64,000 bases of DNA, taken from positions 200,383,120-200,447,119 of the forward strand of contig OU015492.1 of NCBI GenBank assembly GCA_907164885.2, in the 5' to 3' direction. The notes beneath the pieces were generated by a model. It had not been told where the DNA came from. It searched no databases and saw only the letters and a list, made by a program, of their open reading frames with translations. The translations under genes were made by a program, and so were the position numbers. Within the stretch, counting starts at the first letter, position 1; each line of letters starts with the position of its first letter. Shown piece by piece: positions 49,119 to 60,926 of this stretch. This DNA comes from Dolomedes plantarius (Eukaryota > Arthropoda > Arachnida > Araneae > Dolomedidae).

Positions 49119-49697
49119 ATTTTGGATATTTTTCTGCAACACAATTACAATAAGATAATAATTCGTCTATGTGCGCAGCAGTCATATCTTGGGCGGTTGA
49201 ACACAAAATACACGCAGGTGAATTGACAATATTAAAACGAAAGAGATGGGCACGGAAGCAATTGTGCCCAGTCAAAAGTCTAAAAATGGCGGTCGCAGCT
49301 GCACGAGGAGCATCAGGAACATAATGGGAACTGATGTTGAAAACAACACAGGACTTGGTACGAGAACAGTGAGCAGCCGCTGTATAGAAGGAATGTCTAA
49401 AGACTCTATTTATTTCTAGTTTTGATGAATGAAAGGGCAAATTTCTTAATTATATAGCACCCTCTCTTTGCCAAAAAGACAGCTTTCTCATTTCCTTCGA
49501 CACCGCGGTGGGAAGGAACCTAGTGGAAAGGCACCCAGTGGAAAGTTATCTACATTGAAGGACGCGAGGGTTTTTTTCTTTTTTCATTAGAAGATTAAGC
49601 CTCAATGGCGGATGTTGAATCGGAGAAGATCACAACGCTCTCAGAAGAACTCTGTCGAATGGAAAGCTGCTGAAGTGCTGTTCAGTTTTCATAAAAG
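49119..49697 (-). pseudogene. Jockey-like LINE ORF2: RNase H end and C-terminal region
   Basis: Reading leftward: ALQQLS, VVIFSDSTSAIEA (conserved RNase H Asp), WVPFH and SHRGVEGNE (H-x-G-x-GNE block), LAKRG, then RLLTGHNCFRAHLFRFNIVN and CILCSTAQDMTAAHIDELLS of the C-terminal zinc-knuckle. Several stops and frameshifts are present. It is the continuation of 50257-50440, separated by an insertion of about 560 bp. Confidence 0.82.
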
Positions 49698-50256
49698 ACT
49701 TATTATTTTTATTTTTATGTGTTAATAATTCATTATAATAATTTCTTTTTATTCACTTATTGTTTGCATTTTGTATTTTAGTGAAGTTCCTGCTCATTAG
49801 ACGGTGTCACTGTGTTTGTTTATTTTGTTCTTGATTCGACGCTAATTAATACAAAAAAATGGCCATTCGCTATGTTTGATGAGAATCCATTCCTATTCTT
49901 TTTGTAACGGATTGACATTTTGAAGTCAATGATTCATGTGATACACTCTGAGTCGGAATATTTATTCTTTATGTCAAAAATTCAAGTTATGTGCAAAACT
50001 GAAGGCATTTATTAAAATTATAGTATGGATACATGCATTGAAGTCTTATTTTGTATTGATTTATTCAACTATTATTCAGATGATGGTAAAAGGTAAGCCA
50101 TTCCAATATTATTTATATTAAAATAATTAAGAAGATTGATTAACTGCATCTTAAAAACAAGTCTATTAAATATTTTCATTTGGTAATGGAAACTAATACA
50201 GTCCACTAAACTATGAAATTATATTAATAACTTCACTGACCTTCCACGTGAAAAAA
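49698..50256. other. About 560-bp insertion splitting the LINE
   Basis: LINE coding breaks off after residues DGELESI (50257) and resumes at ALQQLS (49697), so this AT-rich stretch is foreign to the LINE. I see no inverted termini or target duplication. Confidence 0.55.
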
Positions 50257-50440
50257 ATATTGATTCCAGTTCTCCATCGAAGTGGGTTGAGAAGTTTCAT
50301 ACTGGCAAATAAAAGCAAAAAAGTTCACAGAAAATACCAGCACAAATTTCTTTTTAGAAGTCCAAAAGGGAACCATCCGTGTAGATATGCAGCCATTCAT
50401 ATGTAGGATAGCGATCGTGGATAGTATCAACAATGGATAG
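50257..50440 (-). pseudogene. Jockey-like LINE ORF2: start of RNase H domain
   Basis: Minus strand: DTIHDRYPTYEWLHIYTDGS (first RNase H Asp in YTDGS), LLDF, stop, IFCELFCFYLPV, stop, then THFDGELESI (metal-binding Glu). This is the likely template for the 145-bp piece at 48876-49020. Confidence 0.8.
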
Positions 50441-51846
50441 TATCAAACTGGGATAATTTGATAATGACAAGCGCATCTTAACAAAAAATTAGTTGTCCTT
50501 GTTTTGTAAAACCTTCTGATCAAGTCACTGATGGAAGTCACCACGGAGACTTAACCTAAATTCATTGTTGCATACATCGGAATCATTAAAAACTTGACTG
50601 AATGCAGAAAAAAAATTGTTGTTTCATTAAAATGGAAATTAATTACTATACACAAACTATATTACAGTATCTCTGTAACTACCTTTTAAGCAGAACACAA
50701 TTAAAATGTAAAATAACCGATTCGTAGTCACTAAAACTACTTACCGTTGTTTATTGTTGAATTGAATGTATCCTAGACAAAAAAACATCCAGACAAAAAT
50801 TAGTTTTCTTTGCTTGAAGCGTACTATAGAAAATTTAGAATGAAATAAAGAAAACAACCTGTTCTACATATGTTTATAATAATGTCAGATACGCTCCTTT
50901 TATGCTCGAATTCATTGGCGTATTTTGATGTACATCGAAACTATGTCTATTGCGGAATAGAATTTCTCATAATTTGTCATCTCTGAAGGGCTATATCAAG
51001 AATTTCTTGCAAGGAATCTCTATAAAATATTCTGTTATGTTCATTTGTTCTCTTTGCTTTAAACTGTTTTTTGTAATTAATAGTAATAATTTTCAAAAAT
51101 ATTTTCCTGAAGCATAAATAATTTTTAAAAAATGGATTCTCTTGACATTTACTAGGTTTAAAAGTTTTACAATATTGGTTCTTGTAAATCCTTAGAGTAC
51201 GAATTTTTTTTTCGATTTACAATAAGTTCCATAACACACGTTACAAAAACTAGATATTTGATTTGCATTGACCTTTTGGTATTAACAAAGGGAAAATTTT
51301 ATTTTATCAGTATATAAGTATCACTCTCAGTCAGATATGATCTCTAGTTATTTATATCCGACTTAGAGCATTTTGAAATAATATCAGATTATTAAATGTT
51401 AAAAACTGAACGAGACATTTTAAAATTAAACTTTAATACACTCGCGTGTTTGTTTCAGAATAAGAGTTATTCAAAATTAGCTAGACATTACTGAGTGATA
51501 GATCTAACTTTATTTTTGATAATTTAGAGACTAATTTTAATTACATATTATAACATTGAAATTATGATTAATTCAGTAAATAATTTTGTTTAGATCAGCT
51601 ATATTTATACTAGTTAACTTATCCCAATATCACTAACATTGTCACATTGAAATATGTACATATTTTGCAGATACAAAGTAAATATTTAATATGATTATTC
51701 AAATTTTGAAAGGGAAAAATCATTAAGATAATACCAAGAATACTTAAATTAAGGATATTTTTAGTAAATTGAAAGCAATTCTTCTAAACAATAGTAATAT
51801 TTAGTGGGAATGAGAAATACTCTATTTAGGTATTGTTTAGTTCAAC
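50441..51846. other. AT-rich spacer, no gene seen
   Basis: No recognised frame, repeat or terminus. Confidence 0.45.
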
Positions 51847-53115
51847 GGGTTGTCCAAGATAATGGAAACACTACCCTTTAAAAAGTGAATTTTGTTCCTG
51901 CTGACAAAAGGGCTAATTGCACAAATAGCCAAAAGTGTTTTTATGAAATAGGTAGGTTATCTTCTCAAGGCTGTATTTGATTGCATTTTTAGCTTTGGTT
52001 TGCAAAAACTAGATTAAATTGGAGACAAACTGAGCAACTGGACAGAGACCCAAAATGGACAAATTGTAGGTGAGCGCCCATTTGGTGTTTCGGCAAACTC
52101 ATTTGCAAAGTTATAGGTGGTATCGACAAGTACTGTGTCTAACTTCATGGTAGCGTACAACGTTCGGAAGTGTTTTGGAATTGTCTGCGAAACACAATTC
52201 TGAAAGGAAAGTAAAACTCACTAACAGAGACAGAAGGGAATTAAAGGAGATTTTCACCTGAAACAGCAAGACCACTGTGACAAATGTAACTGTGCTTAAT
52301 ATGCATGTATAGAACGCAGTCTCGACTCAAACAGTGAGAAGGGAACTGTATAACTAAATATTTACGCCAGAGCTGCTTTTCGAAGACTCATTGTGTCACA
52401 GATGAATGAAAATGTAGACAACAATGGTACCAGAAACTTTAGACATAGATCGTTGGTGAATGGAAACATCTATTGTTTCCAGATGAATGGGCCTTCACAT
52501 TATTGCCCAACTCAAGACTTATTTACGTGTGGAAGACTCGTAACATGTCCAGCAGAACCAGCTGAAGCTTACAACCCTAATATTCTTCAACCGACAGTAA
52601 AGCATAGTCAGGGTTCCGGAAGACTTCATGGGGCCATATCAGGGTTTTCAGCAGGCTTCATTACCCTTAATCGGATGAATAACTAGCAGTGACTATTTAA
52701 CCATTTCAGGCGACAATGCCCATCCAGTGGCACAGACGTTGTTTCCTGCAGCAGATTATACCTTTCCAGGTGATAGAGTGGCTATTTATAGAGCTGGAAC
52801 TGTTAGTCATGGTTTGAAAAACACGATGATTAGGACGTTGGACACCTTCCCTAGCCAGAAAAATCACCAGATTTGAACATCATCGAGCCACTGTGGTCTG
52901 TACGTAAACCCCGTTATCCCCCACCAGCATCTCTATAGGAAATGCAGCAGTTTCTTCCTGAAAAATGTGAAACCTACCACTTACCACAATCCAGGACTTG
53001 TATCGGTTCATTCGAAGGAGGATAGATGCAGTTTTAAAGGCCAAATGTGCTCCAACAATATATTAGAAGCGTCATATCTCCTTCTGCAAGGGGTTTTCAT
53101 TATTTTGGACAACCC
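51847..53115 (+). mobile_element. Tc1-like transposon, heavily decayed (about 1.27 kb)
   Basis: Left GGGTTGTCCAAGATAATGG and right (read inward) GGGTTGTCCAAAATAATGA form the inverted ends. Outermost bases are eroded, so the limits are within a few bases. Degenerate transposase coding lies between. Confidence 0.78.
52030..53090 (+). pseudogene. Tc1-like transposase relic
   Basis: Fragments in several frames: MGQIVGERPFGVSANSFAKL near the N-terminus, AEAYNPNILQPTVKHSQGSG and SAGFITLNRM in the core, then EKSPDLNIIEPLWSV with the terminal catalytic Glu at about 52868-52905. The first Asp motif is too decayed to assign. Many stops. The oldest-looking Tc1 copy in the window. Confidence 0.75.
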
Positions 53116-53887
53116 TTCAACCTTGGAAATAAAATTTGAAGGGCAATTTTTTGTAAGGAACATTGAATTTTCCTCGACAAATTACTTCCAATTTGTTTTT
53201 GAAGATAGAAAATCACGTTAGAAGCAGTCATTTCATTAGATTTATCTATATCTAGTACACAAGGGTTGATAATGAATTTTGCAATAACTTTATACCATAA
53301 AGTTATCACAAAAAATTGTGAAAAAGGTTTAACAAACTTTGTAGCGAGAAAATGGAAGTTACTAGAGATAAAAGTTTTTAATGATCTTAATTATCTCATG
53401 AGGTGAAAGAAACTAATTACATGAAATTTAAAAGAAATGCTCTGTTTAGAACAAAATATTGAGATGCGAAGATAAACACTTAAAAATATAAAAAGAAGCA
53501 TTTTACATTTAAGGTATAAACAGTAAGTATTTAGTAAGAATCTACTTAGGAGCACGAGTGTAATTTACACAGTTAGATTATACTAAAGCGATGTGCTCCA
53601 GAGTTGCTATGTGTTCAATCTCCATGGCATTGCTAGAAAAGATATTTTGATAATTTCGTCTGCGCAATGGCCTTTAATCCCGCGGTTTCATATTTAAATC
53701 CTTAACTGTAGTTGATTACATCTCTACATTAACTACCCCACAGTAAAACGTGCCTGTTTCACTTGCAGGAAGGCAGATGTTAATGAAATTCCACATTCTG
53801 CAAAAGCAGTATTGATAAAAAAAAAAAAAAAATCTTACTAGTTCGTACATAAAACACCTTTTTGCAACTTCTCTGTACTAATACATA
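53116..53887. other. Spacer, nothing identified
   Basis: AT-rich. No frame or repeat recognised. Confidence 0.45.
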
Positions 53888-55547
53888 CAGTGACTCCCAA
53901 AAGTGTTCGTACACTTATGAATTTCAATGAAATAGGGGTCTATCCATTAATTAAAATGAATATTTCAGAATGGGTATTTAATAATAAGATCTATAATATA
54001 TTCTTAACAAAACTACATGAAATATTTTGAAAACATAGTAAAACTTTATTTTTAAGAAACCAGTAATCAAAAAGTAGCAAAAACTTTATCTCATAAAAGG
54101 CATCGTACACTGAAATATTTTCGGATAAATTCATAATTAAAATTATCGTCTGGCGCTTTATTTTTATTTTTGAATTGTGGTGGCATTTAAAATATCGTTT
54201 GGCTTTATTTTTGCTTGCCTACTCCGTAATATTCTATTTATTATTTAAAAATGGCTCGTAGTCGTAAAGAAATAACAAGCAGCATTCGAAAATTGATTAT
54301 TTTTCATCATAGTAGTGGTAAATTAGTTCGGAATATTGCTAAATTCCTTACTTTATCCCATTCTACTGTGCAGTATGTGAAAAAACGTTTTAAAGATGAA
54401 AATTGGATCGAAAACAAGGTAAGAAAAGGCCGTCTGGCAAAGTTAACAAAACGTGATCAGAGATTTATAATTAGAAAATTTGTGAAAAATTCACGTTTGA
54501 GTGCTGTAAAAGTTTCTGCAGAATTCAATGAAACATTTTCTACTTCAATTTCACCTGAAAGTTTTTGACGAGTTCTCAGAACGGCTGGATTACATGGTCG
54601 TTATGCCCATAGAATTTTTTTTGTGAATGAGAAAAACAGAAAGTTTAGGCTTTCCTTCCCACTATCAATGATAAATAAGCCCCAAACCTATTGGAATAAT
54701 GTCTTATTTGCCGATGAACATTATTGGTGCTGATGGGCGTATAATTGTATGGAGAAGAAAAAATGAGGAACTTAATCCCAAGAACTTAGTAGGAACAGAT
54801 AAGCATGCCGGTGGAGGTATCCTTGTGTGTGGGTGCATGTCAGCATCAGCACTAGGAAATTTGGTATTTATTGATGGCATAATGAATCATGCTGTTTTTA
54901 TAAATATTTTAAGAGACAATATAAAATTATCAGCTCAAAATTTGGGTATTGTAAAAAACTTTGTTTTTTATCTAGATAACGATCCTAAGCACACGGCTCT
55001 CAACGTTCGCATCTGGTGTCTCTATAATTGTCCACAAGTTTTGAAAACACCACCTCAATCGCCAGATTTAAACCCAATTGAACATATTTGGAGAGAACTG
55101 GAGGTTCGAGTACGAAAACACGACAGTCACACGAAAAGCGAACTAAAAACAATTATGATGGAAGAATGGATGAACATTGATGCAAAAAATACAAAAGAAC
55201 TCAATCAATCTATTCCCAGACGTTTAAAAGCTGTTGTAGATGCTAAAGGATATCCTACTAAATATTAATTTGAAGAAAAATTAGAATATTTACTAATATG
55301 TAGACACTTTTTACAAGTGTACAATGACTTTTGTGAGATAAAGTTTTTGTTACTTTTGGATTATTGGTTTCTTAAAAATAAAGTTTTACTATGTTTTCAA
55401 AATATTTCATGTATTTTTGTTAAGAATAGATTATAGATCTTATTATTAAATACCCATTCTGAAATATTCATTTTAATCAATGGATTTCAGTGGAATCCCC
55501 TATTTCAGTGAAAATCGTAAGTGTACGAACACTGTTGGGAGTCACTG
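53888..55547 (+). mobile_element. Tc1-like transposon with long (~230 bp) inverted repeats, 1660 bp
   Basis: Left CAGTGACTCCCAAAAGTGTT and right (read inward) CAGTGACTCCCAACAGTGTT open inverted repeats that stay alignable for about 230 bp (53888-54115 and 55310-55547). TA on both sides. Long-TIR Tc1 elements are a known subgroup. The transposase lies between the arms. Confidence 0.93.
54251..55268 (+). pseudogene. Tc1-like transposase with one stop and one frameshift
   Basis: Starts MARSRKEITSSIRKLIIFHH with a helix-turn-helix (NIAKFLTLSHSTVQYVKKRF), then a second DNA-binding region (LSAVKVSAEFNE). A TGA at 54566 interrupts it, and a frameshift near 54720 follows right after the first catalytic motif, FADE. 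The rest is open to the end: DGRIIVWRRKNEELNPKNL, second Asp in FYLDNDPKHTA, Glu in LNPIEHIW with 34 residues between (DD34E), ending GYPTKY. Only two lesions separate it from an open gene, so it decayed recently. Confidence 0.92.
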
Positions 55548-55560
55548 TATCTAAACCTTT

Positions 55561-58254
55561 GTTATCTCACTGTAAGTGGTTTGCAACTAATCACTGTTTC
55601 AAGACCATCCAAGAACCATCTAACTCTTTCACTTAAAGAAGGATTTTGACAGAAACACTCAAGTATATTCCTTCAGATTCCAGTCTCGCTTTTAAACTCC
55701 GACCATCACAACAACACAAATATTCGCACAAGGTAACGAATCTGATACTTTTTTCTCGCCTACTATTAAAGTCCAAGAAAAGTTTTATGGATAATTGAAT
55801 ATTTCTTACTATTTAATGTGTTAGACCTCGAAAATGCACATGGCTATACGCGTCATGCTGTTACGTCAGCAGGTGATTCCTTGCCAGAAGAGAGGAAGGT
55901 AGGAATATATAATGCGGTAAAATTAAAAGCATAGTGACGATGGTTTCTGCCTTGTTGCCTCGATGCCATGCTATGTAGTAATTCTTAATTTTTGATATAT
56001 TTAAGTGTGGCAAGAAGCCCAATTTTATATTGGTGTTTAGTGTTTGCAAGAACTTTTATTAAAGCATTTTAGTATTAAAATATATTCTTGGTTATTAGAC
56101 TTCAAACAATTGCTACACTCTGCTGTGTGAGCAAGATTAAGAATCTTTTATTGACCTTGTCCTACACAATATCTATATATTTAAGTTGCTAAGCCGACTT
56201 TTTGGGCAGTCCGTGAGAGACAACTACTGCATCAATTTACTTCATTTTGGTCTTAAACGAAAGACTGTAATCTGTAGATTTGTCAAATTTGGTTTTTGTA
56301 GCCGCAATTTCTATTAATGAGCGATAATTTACAATTAAAAATTGATTTCTGCGCATGCTCAGTGGCATGTTTAAATCTGTCTTTAGAAACTCACTGTTTC
56401 TGCGCATGCTCAGTGACATGTTTTAATGTTAAACACGTTTTTTTCGAGGAGTCTCCCAGATCTCTCTCTGCCATTTTTATGATAATTATATTTGTGAAAT
56501 ATAAGATTAAACCTGGTGGAAATTGTTTAATTAGCGATAATTTACAATTTAAAAAAAATTGCTTTCTGCGCATGCTCAGTGACATTGTTAAATCTGGCTT
56601 TAGATACTAAGCACGAGGCTGCTTAAACACATTAATTTTTTTCTGGACATTTTTATGATTTTCTACATTTGGATATGATGTGTTGAGTATAATTTTTGTA
56701 TTAATACATTTATTTACTATCTGGCCGTCATGTTTTGACGGGTACCAACTAGTTAATGAATTATGTTCCGACGGCCGTGCCAATATGGATTATTACAATA
56801 ATCAGGCATAAAGTGGCCACCTATACAAAAATGGTTGTAAAATGTAACGTGCATATATTGATTTTGAAAGAAAATACCCACTGTATATGCTAGCTTTTTT
56901 ACATTTAAATGCTTCATTAATAAGTAATCATTGTACATATATTTTCCATAATTCGATGCAGTCTTTTGAACAGAAATTGGACAGATGTCTAATCAAAAAA
57001 ATTCCGAGGTGGAAGCATGCCTTTTAAAATTAAATGTTAAAAAGCATGCATTGTTTTAAATTATTTTAGAATCGGTTGCAAGATTAAATGACTTAATAAT
57101 AAAAAAAGTGCTGGTACTTCCCAGAATATAGTCAATTTAGAACATAGATGCAAGCATTAATACTTTTGAGCAATTTACATTTAAGATTATCTTGATAGAC
57201 TTTTAGTTAATTTTAAGAAATGTGAAACCGAAAATCTATGTAATCACAGCCATTATAAAACATTAATACTTCATTTACATTATGTATCAATTATTGAAAT
57301 TTATTGAAATAGCGAAACATTTACGGTAAGAATAGTATCTTAAAAATGTATGAAGAAACTACTTTATTGATATAACTTAAAAAAGAAGTCGAAAGTAAAA
57401 TGATGAAATTTTCCTATAAGAAAAATAATCTCATGAATATATCTCCTATATTTTGTATTTTATATAACTTGAAATCAAATTCAAGTTTGTGCATATCAGT
57501 AGCAACTTTTACTAAAATTTTCTTTTTCAGAAATAATTTATATATGAAATAATATTGGCTAAATTAAAAATTCTTTACTGCAGTATGCTTAAAACATTCC
57601 TAAAAGAATGAAAATTAAATTAGTTTCGAAGCAAAATGATTTAATTAAAGTTTAATATTTGAAAGTTTTCAATGAAAATCTAAAATTGCATAGTTCTCAA
57701 CATATTGATTTTCAAACAAACACATTTCATCAAGAACTTTATGGAATATATACGTTATTAAATATCTCTACATATTTCCTCTCTAAACAAGTAAATTTTA
57801 CACTATAACGTTGTCATAGTAACAAAGTAATAAAACTACCTACAGGAATCAATATTCTTCATGAGCATGAGGGTGAGTTGGGAGGGAAAAAAATTAAGGC
57901 GTAATTTATGAAGCGATATGTACGTCATCATGCCAGAAATTAAGTGTTCAGAATATTTTAACTATGATTATATTTCACCATAAATTCTAGTGATATATTG
58001 GGATAAAAGAAGGCCAAGACTGAATAGGGAAATGATTATTACTATTTACCTATCAATTATTACTATTTACTCTTCAGAGTAAATAGTATGAGTGTTTTTT
58101 ATAAATCAAAACCAAACCCATGTAGCGTTGCATTACACCGAGTTTTCAAACTTAAAGAAGTAAACCTTAAAAAATCGGCTGTTGTAAGCCCGACTTCAAA
58201 AACAGGATGTATGTTTTAAACGACTGTGTTCATAATAACTATACAATAAAAAGG
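55561..58254. repeat. Large tandem duplication, copy 1 (carries a Helitron)
   Basis: Aligns with 58255-60359 along its whole length except for the 581-bp Helitron at 56172-56752. I count roughly 15 differences over 2.1 kb. No gene was recognised inside; a 62-codon minus-strand frame (55861-56049) is kept in both copies but resembles nothing I know. Confidence 0.95.
56172..56752 (+). mobile_element. Helitron, family D, 581 bp, with exact empty site nearby
   Basis: Begins TCTATATATTTAAGTTGC after A and ends with a near-perfect hairpin (CCGTCA ... TGACGG, 56724-56740), 8-10 bases and CTAG at 56749-56752, followed by T. The duplicate at 58865-58866 has A directly joined to T, so insertion was between A and T without target duplication. 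Three copies of CTGCGCATGCTCAGTG lie inside (about 56348, 56399 and 56567). There is no coding capacity. Confidence 0.95.
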
Positions 58255-60359
58255 GTTATCTCACTGTAAGTGGTTTGCAACTAATCACTGTTTCAAGACC
58301 ATCCAAGAACCATCTAACTCTTTCACTTAAAGAAGGATTTTGACAGAAACACTCAAGTCTATTCCTTCAGATTCCAGTCTCGCTTTTAAACTCCGACCAT
58401 CACAACAACACAAATATTCGCACAAGGTAACGAATCTGATACTTTTTTCTCGCCTACTATTAAAGTCCAAGAAAAGTTTTATGGATAATTGAATATTTCT
58501 TACTATTCAATGTGTTAGACCTCGAAAATGCACATGGCTATACGCGTCATGCTGTTACGTCAGCAGGTGATTCCTTGCCAGAAGAGAGGAAGGTAGGAAT
58601 ATATAATGCGGTAAAATTAAAAGCATAGTGACGATGGTTTCTGCCTTGTTGCCTCGATGCCATGCTATGTAGTAATTCTTAATTTTCGATATATTTAAGT
58701 GTGGCAAGAAGCCCAATTTTATATTGGTGTTTAGTGTTTGCAAGAACTTTGATTAAAGCATTTTAGTATTAAAATATATTCTTGGTTATTAGACATCAAA
58801 CAATTGCTACACTCTGCTGTGTGAGCAAGATTAAGAATCTTTTATTGACCTTGTCCTACACAATATTAATGAATTATGTTCCGACGGCCGTGCCGATATG
58901 GATTATTACAATAATCAGGCATAAAGTGGCCACCTATACAAAAATGGTTGTAAAATGTAACGTGCATATATTGATTTTGAAAGAAAATACCCACTGTATA
59001 TGCTCGCTTTTTTACATTTAAATGCTTCATTAATAATTAATCATTGTACATATATTTTCCATAATTCGATGCAGTCTTTTGAACAGAAATTGGACAGATG
59101 TCTAATCAAAAAAATTCCGAGGTGGAAGCATGCCTTTTAAAATTAAATGTTAAAAAGCATGCATTGTTTTAAATTATTTTAGAATCGGTTGCAAGATTAA
59201 ATGACTTAATAATAAAAAAAGTGCTGGTACTTCCCAGAATATAGTCAATTTAGAACATAGATGTAAGCATTAATACTTTTGAGCAATTTACATTTAAGAT
59301 TATCTTGATAGCCTTTTAGTTAATTTTAAGAAATGTGAAACCGAAAATCTATGTAATCACAGCCATTATAAAACATTAATACTTCATTTACATTATGTAT
59401 CAATTATTGAAATTTATTGAAATAGCGAAACATTTACGGTAAGAATAGTATCTTAAAAATGTATGAAGAAACTACTTTATTGATATAACTTAAAAAAGAA
59501 GTCGAAAGTAAAATGATGAAATTTTCCTATAAGAAAAATATCTCATGAATATATCTCCTATATTTTGTATTTTATATAACTTGAAATCAAATTCAAGTTT
59601 GTGCATATCAGTAGCAACTTTTACTAAAATTTTCTTTTTCAGAAATAATTTATATATGGAATAATATTGGCTAAATTAAAAATTCTTTACTGCAGTATGC
59701 TTAAAACATTCCTAAAAGAATGAAAATTAAATTAGTTTCGAAGCAAAATGATTTAATTAAAGTTTAATATTTGAAAGTTTTCAATGAAAATCTAAAATTG
59801 CATAGTTCTCAACATATTGATTTTCAAACAAACACATTTCATCAAGAACTTTATGGAATATATACGTTATTAAATATCTCTACATATTTCCTCTCTAAAC
59901 AAGTAAATTTTACACTATAACGTTGTCATAGTAACAAAGTAATAAAACTACCTACAGGAATCAATATTCTTCATGAGCATGAGGGTGAGTTGGGAGGGAA
60001 AAAAATTAAGGCGTAATTTATGAAGCGATATGTACGTCATCATGCCAGAAATTAAGTGTTCAGAATATTTTAACTATGATTATATTTCACCATAAATTCT
60101 AGTGATATATTGGGATAAAAGAAGGCCAAGACTGAATAGGGAAATGATTATTACTATTTACCTATCAATTATTACTATTTCCTCTTCAGAGTAAATAGTA
60201 TGAGTGTTTTTTATAAATCAAAACCAAACCCATGTAGCGTTGCATTACACCGAGTTTTCAAACTTAAAGAAGTAAACCTTAAAAAATCGGCTGTTGTAAG
60301 CCCGACTTCAAAAACAGGATGTATGTTTTAAACGACTGTGTTCATAATAACTATAAAAT
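58255..60359. repeat. Large tandem duplication, copy 2 (empty of Helitron)
   Basis: Direct tandem copy of 55561-58254 minus the Helitron. The left junction is at GGTTATCTCACTG and the right junction at AATAAAAAGGGT, where the fold-back element begins. It retains the pre-insertion sequence CACAATATTAATG. Confidence 0.95.
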
Positions 60360-60362
60360 AAA

Positions 60363-60926
60363 AAGGGTGTACGTGTTAAGGGTATCCAAAAAGCATGACT
60401 TATTTTTACGGAACTACCGATTAGAATTAAAACAAAAATATTTAAATAGAAAGACAATCTCACCAAGTTTTAATATCAATCATAGATTTATATCATCGTA
60501 TCACAGAATTCGATGTGTGCACCCTTTGTAGCACGACTAACGTATAAATGGTAATCCAGTTCTCTCCTAGTGTTTCGTAACATATCAGGCGTTATTAGAT
60601 TTTTTTGCTTGGGAAATGCATTAAATCCGTTGTGAATAAACAAAAAATTGAAACTGTGGATAAGTTGAAAAAGCGTATCATTCAAGCAATTCGTGTGATA
60701 ACTCCTGATGTGAAAAGTAACACTTGGAGAGAACTGGATTACCATTTAGACGTTTGTCGTGCTACAAAAGGTGCACACATCGAAATATGTGATACTATGA
60801 TCGAAGTCTATGGTTGATATTAAAACTTGGTGAGAAGTTCTTTCTATCTAATTTTTTTTTAATTCTAATGGGTAGTTCCGTAAAAATAAGTCAAGACTTT
60901 TGGATTCCTTTAGCCCGCGCACCCTG
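60363..60926. mobile_element. Fold-back of two inverted mariner-type 3' ends
   Basis: Arms 60363-60598 and 60694-60926 are inverted copies of one another with moderate divergence, around a centre of about 95 bp. Each arm encodes the same transposase C-terminus outward: TWRELDYHLDVCRATKGAHI on the plus strand at about 60721, and ELDYHLYVSRATKGAHIEFC on the minus strand. The outer ends share GGGTG; TA follows the right end. The N-terminal and catalytic parts are absent. Confidence 0.85.
60605..60817 (+). pseudogene. Mariner-type transposase C-terminal fragment
   Basis: Reads VNKQKIETVDKLKKRIIQAI, TPDVKSNTWRELDYHLDVCR, ATKGAHIEI and ends EVYG. The NTWRELDYRLD-CRAT-GAHIE pattern is the usual C-terminus of a group of arthropod mariner-like/IS630 transposases. 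No DDE motif is present. The opposite arm holds a second, more damaged copy on the minus strand. Confidence 0.7.

Noticed and set aside
55861..58743. Identical 62-codon frames in both duplication copies as a conserved gene
   Set aside because: Identity is explained by recent duplication, not selection. No recognisable domain.
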